14,549 nt of DNA from a bacterium. Its GTDB lineage: Bacteria > Zixibacteria > MSB-5A5 > GN15 > FEB-12. The stretch lies in contig DAOWIM010000060.1 in assembly GCA_030640905.1 (NCBI GenBank), forward strand, positions 1-14,549, given 5' to 3'. The position numbers were made by a program, and so were the translations under genes. Under the pieces are notes generated by a model. The model made no database searches. It saw nothing but the letters and a program-made list of their open reading frames with translations, and was not told where the DNA came from. Each line of letters starts with the position of its first letter. The first letter of the stretch is position 1. This document shows positions 6,123-13,020 of this stretch, piece by piece.

Positions 6123-6884
6123 TTAGACCGCGACCTCAAGGTCGTGACCGGCCATGTACTGCATATATACTTGTTCGAGGTCTTTTCCGGCGAGCGCAGA
6201 GGCATTTTCCTGCATGATGATGCGACCGTTGTTCATGATTGCGACCACATCGGCAACTTCACGAGCGCGGAAAATATCGTGGGTCGACATCAGGATTGCT
6301 TTGCCCTCGTCGCGCAGCGACTCCAGCAGTCGGATAAAATCGAATCCGGCTTTGGGGTCGAGGCCGGACGTTGGTTCGTCCAGCAAGATGGCCGGTGCGT
6401 CTTTGAGGATAGCGATAGCAATTCCGCACTTCTGACGCATCCCCTTGGAGTAACCTTTCAGCCTCTTGTGGTGGACTTCATCGGGGAGTCCGACCCGACG
6501 TAGCACCGCTCTGAGTTCATCGGTACCGCACTCTGTTTTGCCGCCGAGGCGCACGAAGAACTCAAGATTCTGCATGGCCGTGAAATTGGGGTAGAGCATC
6601 ACGTTCTCGGAGACGAAGGCAACATTCGCTTTCGCTTTCAACGGTTCTCGGTGCGACGAGATACCCTGGATGAGCGCCTCTCCGGATGTCGGTTCGATGA
6701 GATTCAAGAACAGGTTGATCGCTGTTGTTTTTCCGGCGCCGTTACCGCCGAGCATGGCAAATACCTGCCCGGGATAGACGGAAAAATTAATGCTATCGAG
6801 AGCCAGGACACCGTCCTCGTATCGTTTGGAAAGATCGACAGCTTGAAGACGGGGTTGCCCGTTATTGCTTTCGGTATTTATCAT
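6123..6884 (-). CDS. ABC transporter ATP-binding protein (NosF/CcmA-like, COG1131)
   Basis: A single nucleotide-binding domain of about 253 residues. In numbering from the upstream ATG at 6899, Walker A is GGNGAGKTT at 51-59. The Q-loop region reads FVSENVMLYPNFT, with Ser-Glu where Gln is usual, as is common in NosF-like ATPases. The signature is YSKGMRQK, Walker B is AILLDEPTSGLD, and the switch histidine is in MSTHD. I prefer ATG 6884 over 6899 because GGAG lies 9 nt upstream of 6884, while 6899 has no real ribosome site; the extra five residues (MENRP) are non-conserved. It energises the two permeases encoded immediately downstream (12-nt gap) and follows the NEW3 gene. There is no C-terminal extension, which argues against an accessory regulatory domain. 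Confidence 0.95.
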   Translation of the reverse strand: MINTESNNGQPRLQAVDLSKRYEDGVLALDSINFSVYPGQVFAMLGGNGAGKTTAINLFLNLIEPTSGEALIQGISSHREPLKAKANVAFVSENVMLYPNFTAMQNLEFFVRLGGKTECGTDELRAVLRRVGLPDEVHHKRLKGYSKGMRQKCGIAIAILKDAPAILLDEPTSGLDPKAGFDFIRLLESLRDEGKAILMSTHDIFRAREVADVVAIMNNGRIIMQENASALAGKDLEQVYMQYMAGHDLEVAV

Positions 6885-6917
6885 TGGTCGGTTCTCCATA
6901 GTAGTGTCTCGCTTCCC

Positions 6918-8420
6918 TTAGTGACGTGACAGGCGGACGCCGTAGATGACAATGCCGCCGACCAGGCCAAGGAGCAGAACAACAATCAGTATCGTACTAA
7001 ACAGGTTTGTCTCGGTACGAATCTCCACTGTTACCGTTTTGTCCTCGGCAGAGATCGGCTGTCCGTCGGAAATACCACTGGTGCGGACACGGATTTCGTA
7101 CTTACCGGGGGCGATATCATCCGGTGGCGTAAACGCGAGATTGATCCGGGCGTCGCGACCGATTTCAACCGATGGGACGTTCTGCGGATCAATCAGCTTT
7201 GTCCAGTTGAGCGGGAGATCGACGCGGACTTCGATATTGTCAACGCGGTGGCTTCCTTCGTTGAGCACCTCCAGTGTCATCGACGCAGCTTCGTCGGCAT
7301 CAATGGCGTGGTACAGTTGTGGCAACCGCACCACCAACTCACCTTTGCCCTGTGGTACCAACTCAAGCCGAACGTAACCAATCTCAAGAGCGTCGAGTTC
7401 ACTCTCGGTCCAGGCGCGGGTGTGCAGGTCGCTGATACTACCGGCTTGTTTACGAGGAATGATCAGCACATAGAACGGGATGGCCCGGTCAATTGAGACT
7501 TCGCCTGAGGGACGGTCGGGCAGGCTGATTTCAAGCGAGGCTCGTTTGGTGCGGGCGCTCTCGGTGAATTTCACCTGGCTCAGTCGTACCGAGCCACCTT
7601 GCCCCTTGAAATAGCGGCCAATTTGAGCCGGCAGGTTGACCACTTCAAGGCTGAAAGTGTTGCTCACGCCGGAGAATAGTTCCAGGGTCAGATCAAAAGA
7701 AGCCGTCTTGCCCAGTTCGACCTCTTGCGAAAATTGTTCCGACTGCACCAGCACGCGATTGACGCTAGCGTCTTTCTGCAGGAATATTTTCATAGCGCGT
7801 TGGTTACCGTTGGCGTAGATGATAGAGATGGTCACAGCATCGAGGTCCTGCAGTAACACAAAATCCAACTCGGCCGGTTCGCCGTATTTCAAGCGGCCGA
7901 TTTTCGATTCGTACGGCTGACTCACAATGGACTGATCGTCGTTGAGAATCGAGACATAGATGTTGTTGATTACATCGGGTTGGAGCGCTCGAAACAGCTT
8001 GTCGTCGATATTGACCAGTTTCCTCAACTCCGCAGAGCCGCCGGAAGTGTTGGCTATAGTCAAGCGGACATGTTTGCGGCCATCTGACGCCTGATACTTC
8101 ACGGCATTCTCGACGGTGATGTACTGCTTCTCGAAGAGGACGGCCAACAACGACTGCTGGTAGTTGACTTCAGCGTCGATATACCTTGTCCGCGCCTGGT
8201 CCAGTTGCAGTCGCGTAATCAGGTCACTGTCGAATAGTTGCTGCTGCCGTTCATAGTCAGCGCGGGCCGTTTCGTACGCTTCTATCGACCTCTTCAGACC
8301 GAGCAGGCGGTACGTGTCGTCACGCTGATTGAATGCATTGGACGTCTGCGCATCGACTGAGCCGGTCAGGATCGAAAGAAGAATCAGGCCAATCGTGAAT
8401 GTGAGTCGAGATAATCTCAT
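6918..8420 (-). CDS. Exported NEW3-domain protein with C-terminal membrane anchor
   Basis: A 500-residue protein. A signal peptide occupies residues 1-24 with likely cleavage at VDA-Q. Residues 28-100 are charged and helical; the phrase YERQQQLFDSDLITRLQLDQ, followed by ARTRYIDAEV, resembles the coiled-coil hairpin of membrane-fusion proteins. Beta-sandwich segments follow. Residues about 380-465 match the NEW3 (alpha-galactosidase-associated, PF10633) pattern: LEVLNEGSHRVDNIEVRVDL, then PLNWTKLIDPQ, then APGKYEIRVR. An earlier segment, about 230-320, may be a degenerate second copy. A hydrophobic helix at about 474-494 and a short basic tail (VRLSRH) anchor it in the inner membrane with the bulk in the periplasm. 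Its ATG overlaps the PDZ gene stop as ATGA and has no clear ribosome site, so it is translationally coupled. It is probably a periplasmic accessory subunit of the ABC system; the precise role is unknown. Confidence 0.85.
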   Translation of the reverse strand: MRLSRLTFTIGLILLSILTGSVDAQTSNAFNQRDDTYRLLGLKRSIEAYETARADYERQQQLFDSDLITRLQLDQARTRYIDAEVNYQQSLLAVLFEKQYITVENAVKYQASDGRKHVRLTIANTSGGSAELRKLVNIDDKLFRALQPDVINNIYVSILNDDQSIVSQPYESKIGRLKYGEPAELDFVLLQDLDAVTISIIYANGNQRAMKIFLQKDASVNRVLVQSEQFSQEVELGKTASFDLTLELFSGVSNTFSLEVVNLPAQIGRYFKGQGGSVRLSQVKFTESARTKRASLEISLPDRPSGEVSIDRAIPFYVLIIPRKQAGSISDLHTRAWTESELDALEIGYVRLELVPQGKGELVVRLPQLYHAIDADEAASMTLEVLNEGSHRVDNIEVRVDLPLNWTKLIDPQNVPSVEIGRDARINLAFTPPDDIAPGKYEIRVRTSGISDGQPISAEDKTVTVEIRTETNLFSTILIVVLLLGLVGGIVIYGVRLSRH

Positions 8421-9229
8421 TCGGGGTTAGCCGATTCTGGATTCATCTGGATCATTTGTTGCATCTTCGGTTTAACAAAACTAACGGTATGTTTCTTACC
8501 ATCGCGCATGTAGTCTATCTTGATCGTAGCGCCGGTCTCAATCGTTTTATAAGCTGCGGTGAAATCATCGAGGGAGGCAATCTTGTTTCCCTGAAGAGTT
8601 ACGATCAAGTCGCTTTGGGTAAGCGGGTCGCCGGTCATTTCCGATTCCATGCCACCGACTTCGGCAATCACGTTAGCGCCGGATTCCCCATCGCCCAAAA
8701 TAACGCCGGCTTCCATCAACGGGAACGCATTGGTGCCCATAGTCGTAATGGTACCGGGGGTGGAGTGATCCTTGCCGTGACCCTCATCGTCCGAGCCAAT
8801 CGTGTTGGTGACCATCATTATCTTTCCGCCACCCTGTTGTTCTTCATCGAGTCGGTCGAAAGCAACGATCATCATCGCGTTGTCGCGCTTGATACCGAAC
8901 TCAACGGGGTCACCTACCTTGATTGATTCCATCTGCTCGCGTAGTTCGATAATCGTGCGGACGCGTTTGCCGTTGAGCATGATAATCTTGTCACCTTCCT
9001 GAAGATCAACCTTCTGGAATTCCTTTGGCCGTTGTTCCGAAGGCATCAGAAACATAACTTTGAGGTTGTCTTCTTCAAGCGTGATTCCGGCTCCCAGTCC
9101 GGGGATGAGGTACATGTCGTCAGCGTTGAACGTCATGGTTTTCATTTGTTGGGCCGAGACAAGTCCGGCCAGGACCACCGTACAGATGGCCGCGAGGGTC
9201 AGAATGATGACTGCGTTTCTGAGTTTCAC
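8417..9229 (-). CDS. Exported protein with two PDZ domains
   Basis: A 270-residue protein whose signal peptide is about 1-26 (VSA-Q cleavage site). PDZ 1 spans about 45-125, including the ligand-groove-to-helix phrase LQEGDKIIMLNGKRV. An acidic/His-containing linker follows. PDZ 2 spans about 172-255, including LTQSDLIVTLQGNKIASLDD. No serine- or metalloprotease domain is present, so it is PDZ-only, unlike HtrA or RseP. A Met-rich C-terminus (KPKMQQMIQMNPES) follows. GTG 9229 is the start, with AGGAGG 8 nt upstream. It is the first gene of the operon and overlaps the NEW3 gene by 4 nt. It probably recognises C-terminal or extended peptide segments in the periplasm and presents or senses substrate for the ABC transporter; that link rests on operon context. 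Confidence 0.88.
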   Translation of the reverse strand: MKLRNAVIILTLAAICTVVLAGLVSAQQMKTMTFNADDMYLIPGLGAGITLEEDNLKVMFLMPSEQRPKEFQKVDLQEGDKIIMLNGKRVRTIIELREQMESIKVGDPVEFGIKRDNAMMIVAFDRLDEEQQGGGKIMMVTNTIGSDDEGHGKDHSTPGTITTMGTNAFPLMEAGVILGDGESGANVIAEVGGMESEMTGDPLTQSDLIVTLQGNKIASLDDFTAAYKTIETGATIKIDYMRDGKKHTVSFVKPKMQQMIQMNPESANPE

Positions 9230-9240
9230 CTGGTTTTCCT

Positions 9241-9275
9241 CCTGTAATGGTTTTGTTTATGTTCTTCTTTACAGG
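9241..9275. promoter_or_regulatory. Inverted repeat over the operon leader and ribosome site
   Basis: CCTGTAA (9241-9247) and TTACAGG (9269-9275) form a perfect 7-bp inverted repeat with 21 nt between. On the operon's strand the distal arm includes the first three bases of the AGGAGG ribosome site, and the proximal arm lies at the predicted transcription start. It could act as an operator or as a leader stem limiting translation of the PDZ gene. Confidence 0.35.
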
Positions 9276-9277
9276 TC

Positions 9278-9306
9278 ATAATACTCAGATGCAGGTAAAA
9301 GGTGTC
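9278..9306 (-). promoter_or_regulatory. Candidate promoter of the PDZ-NEW3-ABC operon
   Basis: On the minus strand TATTAT (9278-9283) is a good -10 element 48 nt upstream of the GTG start. The position 17 nt further up (GACACC, 9301-9306) is a poor -35. A weak -35 abutting the phased GTTA array is typical of promoters that need an OmpR/PhoB-family activator. Confidence 0.45.
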
Positions 9307-9350
9307 GTTAATCAGTGTTAGCAAATGTTAAGGAATGTTAATGCTTGTTT
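9306..9350. promoter_or_regulatory. Phased direct-repeat array, probable response-regulator operator
   Basis: GTTA cores lie at 9307-9310, 9317-9320, 9327-9330 and 9337-9340, with a GTTT variant at 9347-9350: five cores at exactly 10-bp steps. The middle three extend to TGTTA, so the unit is TGTTA-N5. Known OmpR-family sites use the same logic (CpxR: GTAAA-N5-GTAAA; PhoP: TGTTTA-N5 repeats). The array lies directly upstream of the predicted operon -35 and ahead of the histidine kinase gene, so it could serve both divergent units. Confidence 0.6.
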
Positions 9351-9381
9351 AGTTTAAATGGTAAATGCGTATATTCGGAGT

Positions 9382-11088
9382 ATGACGCTCTCAAAGAAAA
9401 CAGTTGGCGTGATAGTTATCCTGATTGCGGTGGCTCTCTCCGGTTTGGTAATTGTCCAGTCGTTCCTGTTGATAAGTGCGTTTGAATCCAAGGAACAGGC
9501 TTTTGAACGTAACGTAACCGCCGCCCTTAATGCTGCCACTCATAAGCTGGCTACCACCGAGATGATCTCAATTGCGTTAAGCAGCGATAGTCTTTCCGTG
9601 GACCATGGCTATGCCTCGATGGTAACAATCGACTGCGATGATTCTATAGCTGACAGTGTGATCATGATTAAGCATGTAGTCAGCAGACATGGCGATTCTC
9701 TGCGAACTGATTTCTGGGTGGAGAACGACAGCGTTCATTACCAGGTTCCCTCCGCTCAGCATGTGCGCCTGCATGTATCGGACCCTATCAGAGGTATCAG
9801 CGCGGTGATCATCGACACCATGACCGCTCCCGGTTGCTACACCGTTCCTCTTCAGGACAGCGTCTACGGTGACGGCCGCTTCATCTGGAAGTATGTCACC
9901 GACAGTATGGCAGTGGTTGTTCAGACCGACGATGGTTTGCCGGATGGACGCCTGACCGAATCGGGAGATCGGGACGAACGTCAGATGCTGGTCCATGCCG
10001 TTCTATCTCGATTGGGACAAACCGAGCTAAAGCCGATTGGGGAGCGGCTCGACCGGCAGGAACTTGACTCCATTGTGACTTTCAGTTTGCAGCAGAATGG
10101 AATTGAGCTTGAGCATGCATACGGAGTCATGACCACCGACACCGATTCGCTTTTGTTTGCGACACCGGCAGAATATTCTGAGCCGCTTAAGCAGTCACGG
10201 TTTCGAGTACCCCTTTTTCCACACGATGTCTTCTCCGAACCAACCGATCTCATCCTGTACTTCCCGGATCATTCGGTCTATCTCTTTGGACAGATGCTGC
10301 CGCTGGTAGCGCCCACGGTTGTTTTGATGCTCATTATTGTGGGGTGTTTTTTCTATACCATCCGCACAATTTTGTCACAACGCCGGTTTTCCCGACTGAT
10401 GGTTGACTTTATTAATAACATGACGCACGAGTTCAAGACGCCGATATCGACCGTTCAGCTCGCCAGTGAGGCGATAAGCCGCGACGATGTTATCGGTGAT
10501 CGTAACAAGGTCGATCATTTTAACCGAATGATTCTCAACGAAAGCCAGCGGATGCGAAGCCAGACCGACAAGATTCTGCAGATGGCGGTTATCGAGGAGG
10601 GCGACTACGAACTAAAAAAAGAGCCGGTGGATATTCATCGGTTGATACGCGATGCCGCCAGGGCGATGACGCTGCATGTTGAAAGCCGGCAGGGGAAAAT
10701 TGAAAGTGTGCTTGGCGCGGAGCGATCTACGATGATGGCTGACCCGATTCATTTCGGTGGCATGATTCAGAACCTTCTGGACAATGCCAACAAGTACTCG
10801 CCGGAGAAGCCGTATATTCGGGTGGCGACTTTCAACGCCGACGGCTATCTTATAATCTCCATTTCCGATAACGGGATAGGAATCGAACCCGAGGATCAGA
10901 AAATGGTGTTCGATAAATACTTCCGCGTGCCACGAGGAAATCTGCACGATGTCAAAGGTTTTGGCCTTGGACTCAGCTATGTGAAACTGATGACCGAAGC
11001 TCATGGAGGGTTGGTGTCGTTGGAGAGTAAACCCGGCGAGGGCACGCGTGTCGAATTGAAGTTCCCCGGAACGATGGTAACGGCGTAG
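9382..11088 (+). CDS. Sensor histidine kinase (RprX-like, FCB-group type)
   Basis: A 568-residue membrane kinase. TM1 is at about 7-27, a periplasmic domain of about 275 residues has no recognised fold, and TM2 is at about 307-328. The dimerisation/H-box reads DFINNMTHEFKTPISTVQLA with the phospho-accepting His at residue 349. The N-box is IQNLLDNANKYSPEKPY, G1 is ISDNGIGI, the F-box is FDKYFRV and G2 is GFGLGLSYVKLM. All catalytic motifs are intact and there is no HAMP. The H-box wording is characteristic of Bacteroidetes-type kinases. ATG 9382 starts at the usual place before TM1. An upstream in-frame ATG at 9358 would add eight residues but has no ribosome site. GGAG ends one base before 9382, too close to work normally, and TATATT at 9370-9375 lies 6 nt upstream, so a leaderless transcript is possible. 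It is followed after 9 nt by its regulator. Confidence 0.93.
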   Translation: MTLSKKTVGVIVILIAVALSGLVIVQSFLLISAFESKEQAFERNVTAALNAATHKLATTEMISIALSSDSLSVDHGYASMVTIDCDDSIADSVIMIKHVVSRHGDSLRTDFWVENDSVHYQVPSAQHVRLHVSDPIRGISAVIIDTMTAPGCYTVPLQDSVYGDGRFIWKYVTDSMAVVVQTDDGLPDGRLTESGDRDERQMLVHAVLSRLGQTELKPIGERLDRQELDSIVTFSLQQNGIELEHAYGVMTTDTDSLLFATPAEYSEPLKQSRFRVPLFPHDVFSEPTDLILYFPDHSVYLFGQMLPLVAPTVVLMLIIVGCFFYTIRTILSQRRFSRLMVDFINNMTHEFKTPISTVQLASEAISRDDVIGDRNKVDHFNRMILNESQRMRSQTDKILQMAVIEEGDYELKKEPVDIHRLIRDAARAMTLHVESRQGKIESVLGAERSTMMADPIHFGGMIQNLLDNANKYSPEKPYIRVATFNADGYLIISISDNGIGIEPEDQKMVFDKYFRVPRGNLHDVKGFGLGLSYVKLMTEAHGGLVSLESKPGEGTRVELKFPGTMVTA

Positions 11089-11097
11089 GGTTTTGCG

Positions 11098-11781
11098 ATG
11101 AGTGGCTACAGAGTACTTCTGTTGGAAGATGACCCCAGTCTCGGGCAGGTTCTGTGTGACCATCTACAGATGCAGGGGATGGAGGTGACTCTCTGTGCCG
11201 ACGGTGAGTTTGGGCTGGTCGCCTATCGGAAGAATCAATACGATCTTTGTCTGGTCGATATCATGATGCCCAGGAAGGATGGTTTCACGTTTGCCCGGGA
11301 AATTCGTCAGACCGACAAGAAAATCCCCCTGATTTTCCTGACCGCGCGTTCGATGAAAGAGGACAAGATCGAAGGGTTCCGCATCGGGTGCGACGATTAC
11401 ATCACCAAGCCGTTCAGCATTGAGGAGCTGATGTTGCGAATCGAGGCGGTGATGCGGCGCAGCGGTGCGGGGGCTGAAGCTCCGACCGAATTTGAGATTG
11501 GGGCGTATCGGTTCGACTGCAACCGCCAGGTCCTGATACACGGGGACAGTCGGCAGAAACTAACTGACAAAGAATCAGACCTGCTTCGCCTGCTATGCCT
11601 GCACAAGAATCAGATAGTGACCCGGGAGGAAGCGCTGAAGCGGATATGGGAAGATGATAGTTATTTCACTGGTCGGAGCATGGATGTTTTTGTCTCCCGG
11701 CTGCGCAAGTATCTCAAAGACGATCCCACAATTGAAATCAAAGGTGTCCACGGTAAAGGTTTCCGGCTGATAGTCGGTTAG
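11098..11781 (+). CDS. OmpR-family response regulator (RprY-like)
   Basis: A 227-residue regulator. The receiver domain spans 1-122: acidic residues E10-D11-D12, phospho-accepting D54 in LVDIMMP, T82 in FLTARS and K104 in ITKPF are all present. After a short linker (SGAGAEAPT) comes the winged-helix DNA-binding domain at about 131-227, with the transactivation/recognition region REEALKRIWEDDSYFTGRSM and MDVFVSRLRKYLKDD, ending in the wing VHGKGFRLIVG. It starts 9 nt after the kinase stop, so the two are co-transcribed. The receiver and wing wording matches RprY-type regulators of the FCB group. Such proteins bind tandem 10-11 bp direct repeats, and the GTTA array in the divergent intergenic region is the obvious candidate site. 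It probably activates the PDZ-NEW3-ABC operon; this is inferred from position. Confidence 0.95.
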   Translation: MSGYRVLLLEDDPSLGQVLCDHLQMQGMEVTLCADGEFGLVAYRKNQYDLCLVDIMMPRKDGFTFAREIRQTDKKIPLIFLTARSMKEDKIEGFRIGCDDYITKPFSIEELMLRIEAVMRRSGAGAEAPTEFEIGAYRFDCNRQVLIHGDSRQKLTDKESDLLRLLCLHKNQIVTREEALKRIWEDDSYFTGRSMDVFVSRLRKYLKDDPTIEIKGVHGKGFRLIVG

Positions 11782-11807
11782 TTCCAGACCAATCCGGGCT
11801 AACCCAT

Positions 11808-11830
11808 CTGTTCAGTTTTTGGACAGTTTT
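11808..11830 (+). terminator. Weak hairpin plus T-run after the response regulator
   Basis: CTGTTC (11808-11813) pairs with GGACAG (11821-11826), including one G-U pair, around a 7-nt loop, and TTTT follows at 11827-11830. It lies 27 nt after the regulator stop codon. The stem is short, so termination may be partial, but nothing else marks the end of the two-component unit. Confidence 0.3.
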
Positions 11831-11882
11831 GCCGAAACAGCTATTGATGGGCCGTGGTGTATGGGATCGCGGCGCTTAAGCT

Positions 11883-12842
11883 ATGGGATCTACAAAACTG
11901 ACAGTTCGGTCCGGGAAATCCCGGCGGGAGGGGAAGCAAAGGCCAGTCTCGGTCAACCGACGGGATACCGGTCTTTCCTCACTTACCGGCGGTGTCCCCA
12001 CACAGGAACGGCTGCGCCTTGCCTACCGTCACCTGGATAGCATATTTGAAACCGTCGCCAACGGTATGCGGATCATTGATCGCGATTATAACGTAATCCG
12101 TGTCAATTGTGCGTTTGCCCAAATGGCTGGGGTCGAGAGTAACGAATTCGCTGGCCGAAAATGTTACGATACTTTTTGTACCGCGAATTGTCGGACCAAC
12201 AATTGCCCTTTAAAAATGATTCTGGGAGGGGAGCAAAGAGTGATGAGAGAAGTCGAGAAAACGACTGCCGCGGGAACACAGGCCTTCTGCCGGATCACAG
12301 CTATGCCCCTGTTCGGGGTTGACGACGAGGTGATTGGTGTCATCGAGGATTTTCAAGATGTTACGCAGTTCAGGCAGATCGAGCAGTTGCTCCAAGCGAC
12401 CAACCAGGAGTTGGAGAATGAACGCGTAGTTCTGGAAGAGAAGAACATTGTGCTCAGCGGTGTTCTCAAACAGATAGAGGAAGAAAAGCAACAGATGGTG
12501 GCCAAATGGCAGTCAACAACCACCAGGACCGTTTTGCCGATTCTTGCAGACCTCGCGAGTCAGATTGGACCAACCTACGAAAAGCACATTGATCTGATTT
12601 GGCGTAATTTGACCGACATTGTGACCCAATTTTCCAACAATTTCCCTGCGGCCTACTTGAGTCTCACTCCACGAGAAATCCAGGTATGTAACATGATCAA
12701 GGATGGGCTGGCCTCGAAAGAAATTGCAGCGATTCTGAATACATCGTTCCGGACAGTACTCAAACAACGACAGAATATCAGGCGAAAACTCGGTATCGCC
12801 AGCAAGAAGATCAGTCTGTCCACCTATCTCAAGACAATCTAA
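11883..12842 (+). CDS. PAS-LuxR transcriptional regulator with cysteine cluster
   Basis: A 319-residue soluble protein. Residues 1-40 are basic and disordered. The PAS domain spans about 48-165, containing DSIFETVANGMRIIDRDYNV and the cluster C94-Y-x3-C99-x3-C103-x4-C108-P-L, a recurring Cys/CP pattern of some PAS domains that could bind a metal or report redox state. A coiled coil runs through about 165-205 (QATNQELENERVVLEEKN). A helical stretch follows, then a LuxR-type helix-turn-helix at about 260-319, beginning SLTPREIQVCNMIKDGLASK. The usual T-V-x-x-H of the recognition helix is replaced by RTVLKQRQNIRRKLGI. There are no transmembrane helices and no receiver domain. ATG 11883 is the first in-frame start, since an in-frame TAA ends 3 nt upstream; it has no clear ribosome site, so the true start could be a downstream CTG. 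It lies alone, about 100 nt after the regulator gene. Its signal and targets are unknown. Confidence 0.88.
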   Translation: MGSTKLTVRSGKSRREGKQRPVSVNRRDTGLSSLTGGVPTQERLRLAYRHLDSIFETVANGMRIIDRDYNVIRVNCAFAQMAGVESNEFAGRKCYDTFCTANCRTNNCPLKMILGGEQRVMREVEKTTAAGTQAFCRITAMPLFGVDDEVIGVIEDFQDVTQFRQIEQLLQATNQELENERVVLEEKNIVLSGVLKQIEEEKQQMVAKWQSTTTRTVLPILADLASQIGPTYEKHIDLIWRNLTDIVTQFSNNFPAAYLSLTPREIQVCNMIKDGLASKEIAAILNTSFRTVLKQRQNIRRKLGIASKKISLSTYLKTI

Positions 12843-13020
12843 TCAAGGCCGGGAGCGCAGCGCAAGACCCCAAAGTTCTGAGGCGGCGAGACCGCGTATG
12901 AGGGATACTTCATCCGTACGTGTTTTTATCGCATCAATCAGGTCTGTGCTTTGGCCGAAACCAATGTGGAGAGAAAAAACTAAAAACATACAATTCAATA
13001 TGTGAAAGGGAGGTAAGAGA
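12843..13020. other. Leader region of the chemoreceptor gene
   Basis: No gene is supported here. A short hairpin GCGG-CGAGA-CCGC lies near 12890, possibly ending the PAS-LuxR transcript. An AT-rich segment holds the inverted repeat ACATA (12986-12990), 8 nt, TATGT (12999-13003), overlapping a TACAAT that could be a -10. The ribosome site GGGAGGT (13008-13014) lies 6 nt before the chemoreceptor ATG. I find no sigma-28 or sigma-54 consensus promoter. Confidence 0.4.

Noticed and set aside
11911..11924. Palindrome CCGGGA-AA-TCCCGG
   Set aside because: It falls within the first codons of the PAS-LuxR gene. It could be a chance GC-rich palindrome, and no promoter is associated with it.
12843..13020. 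Sigma-28 flagellar-type promoter for the chemoreceptor
   Set aside because: A CAAAGTTC resembles the -35 but no GCCGATAA-like -10 stands at the right distance.
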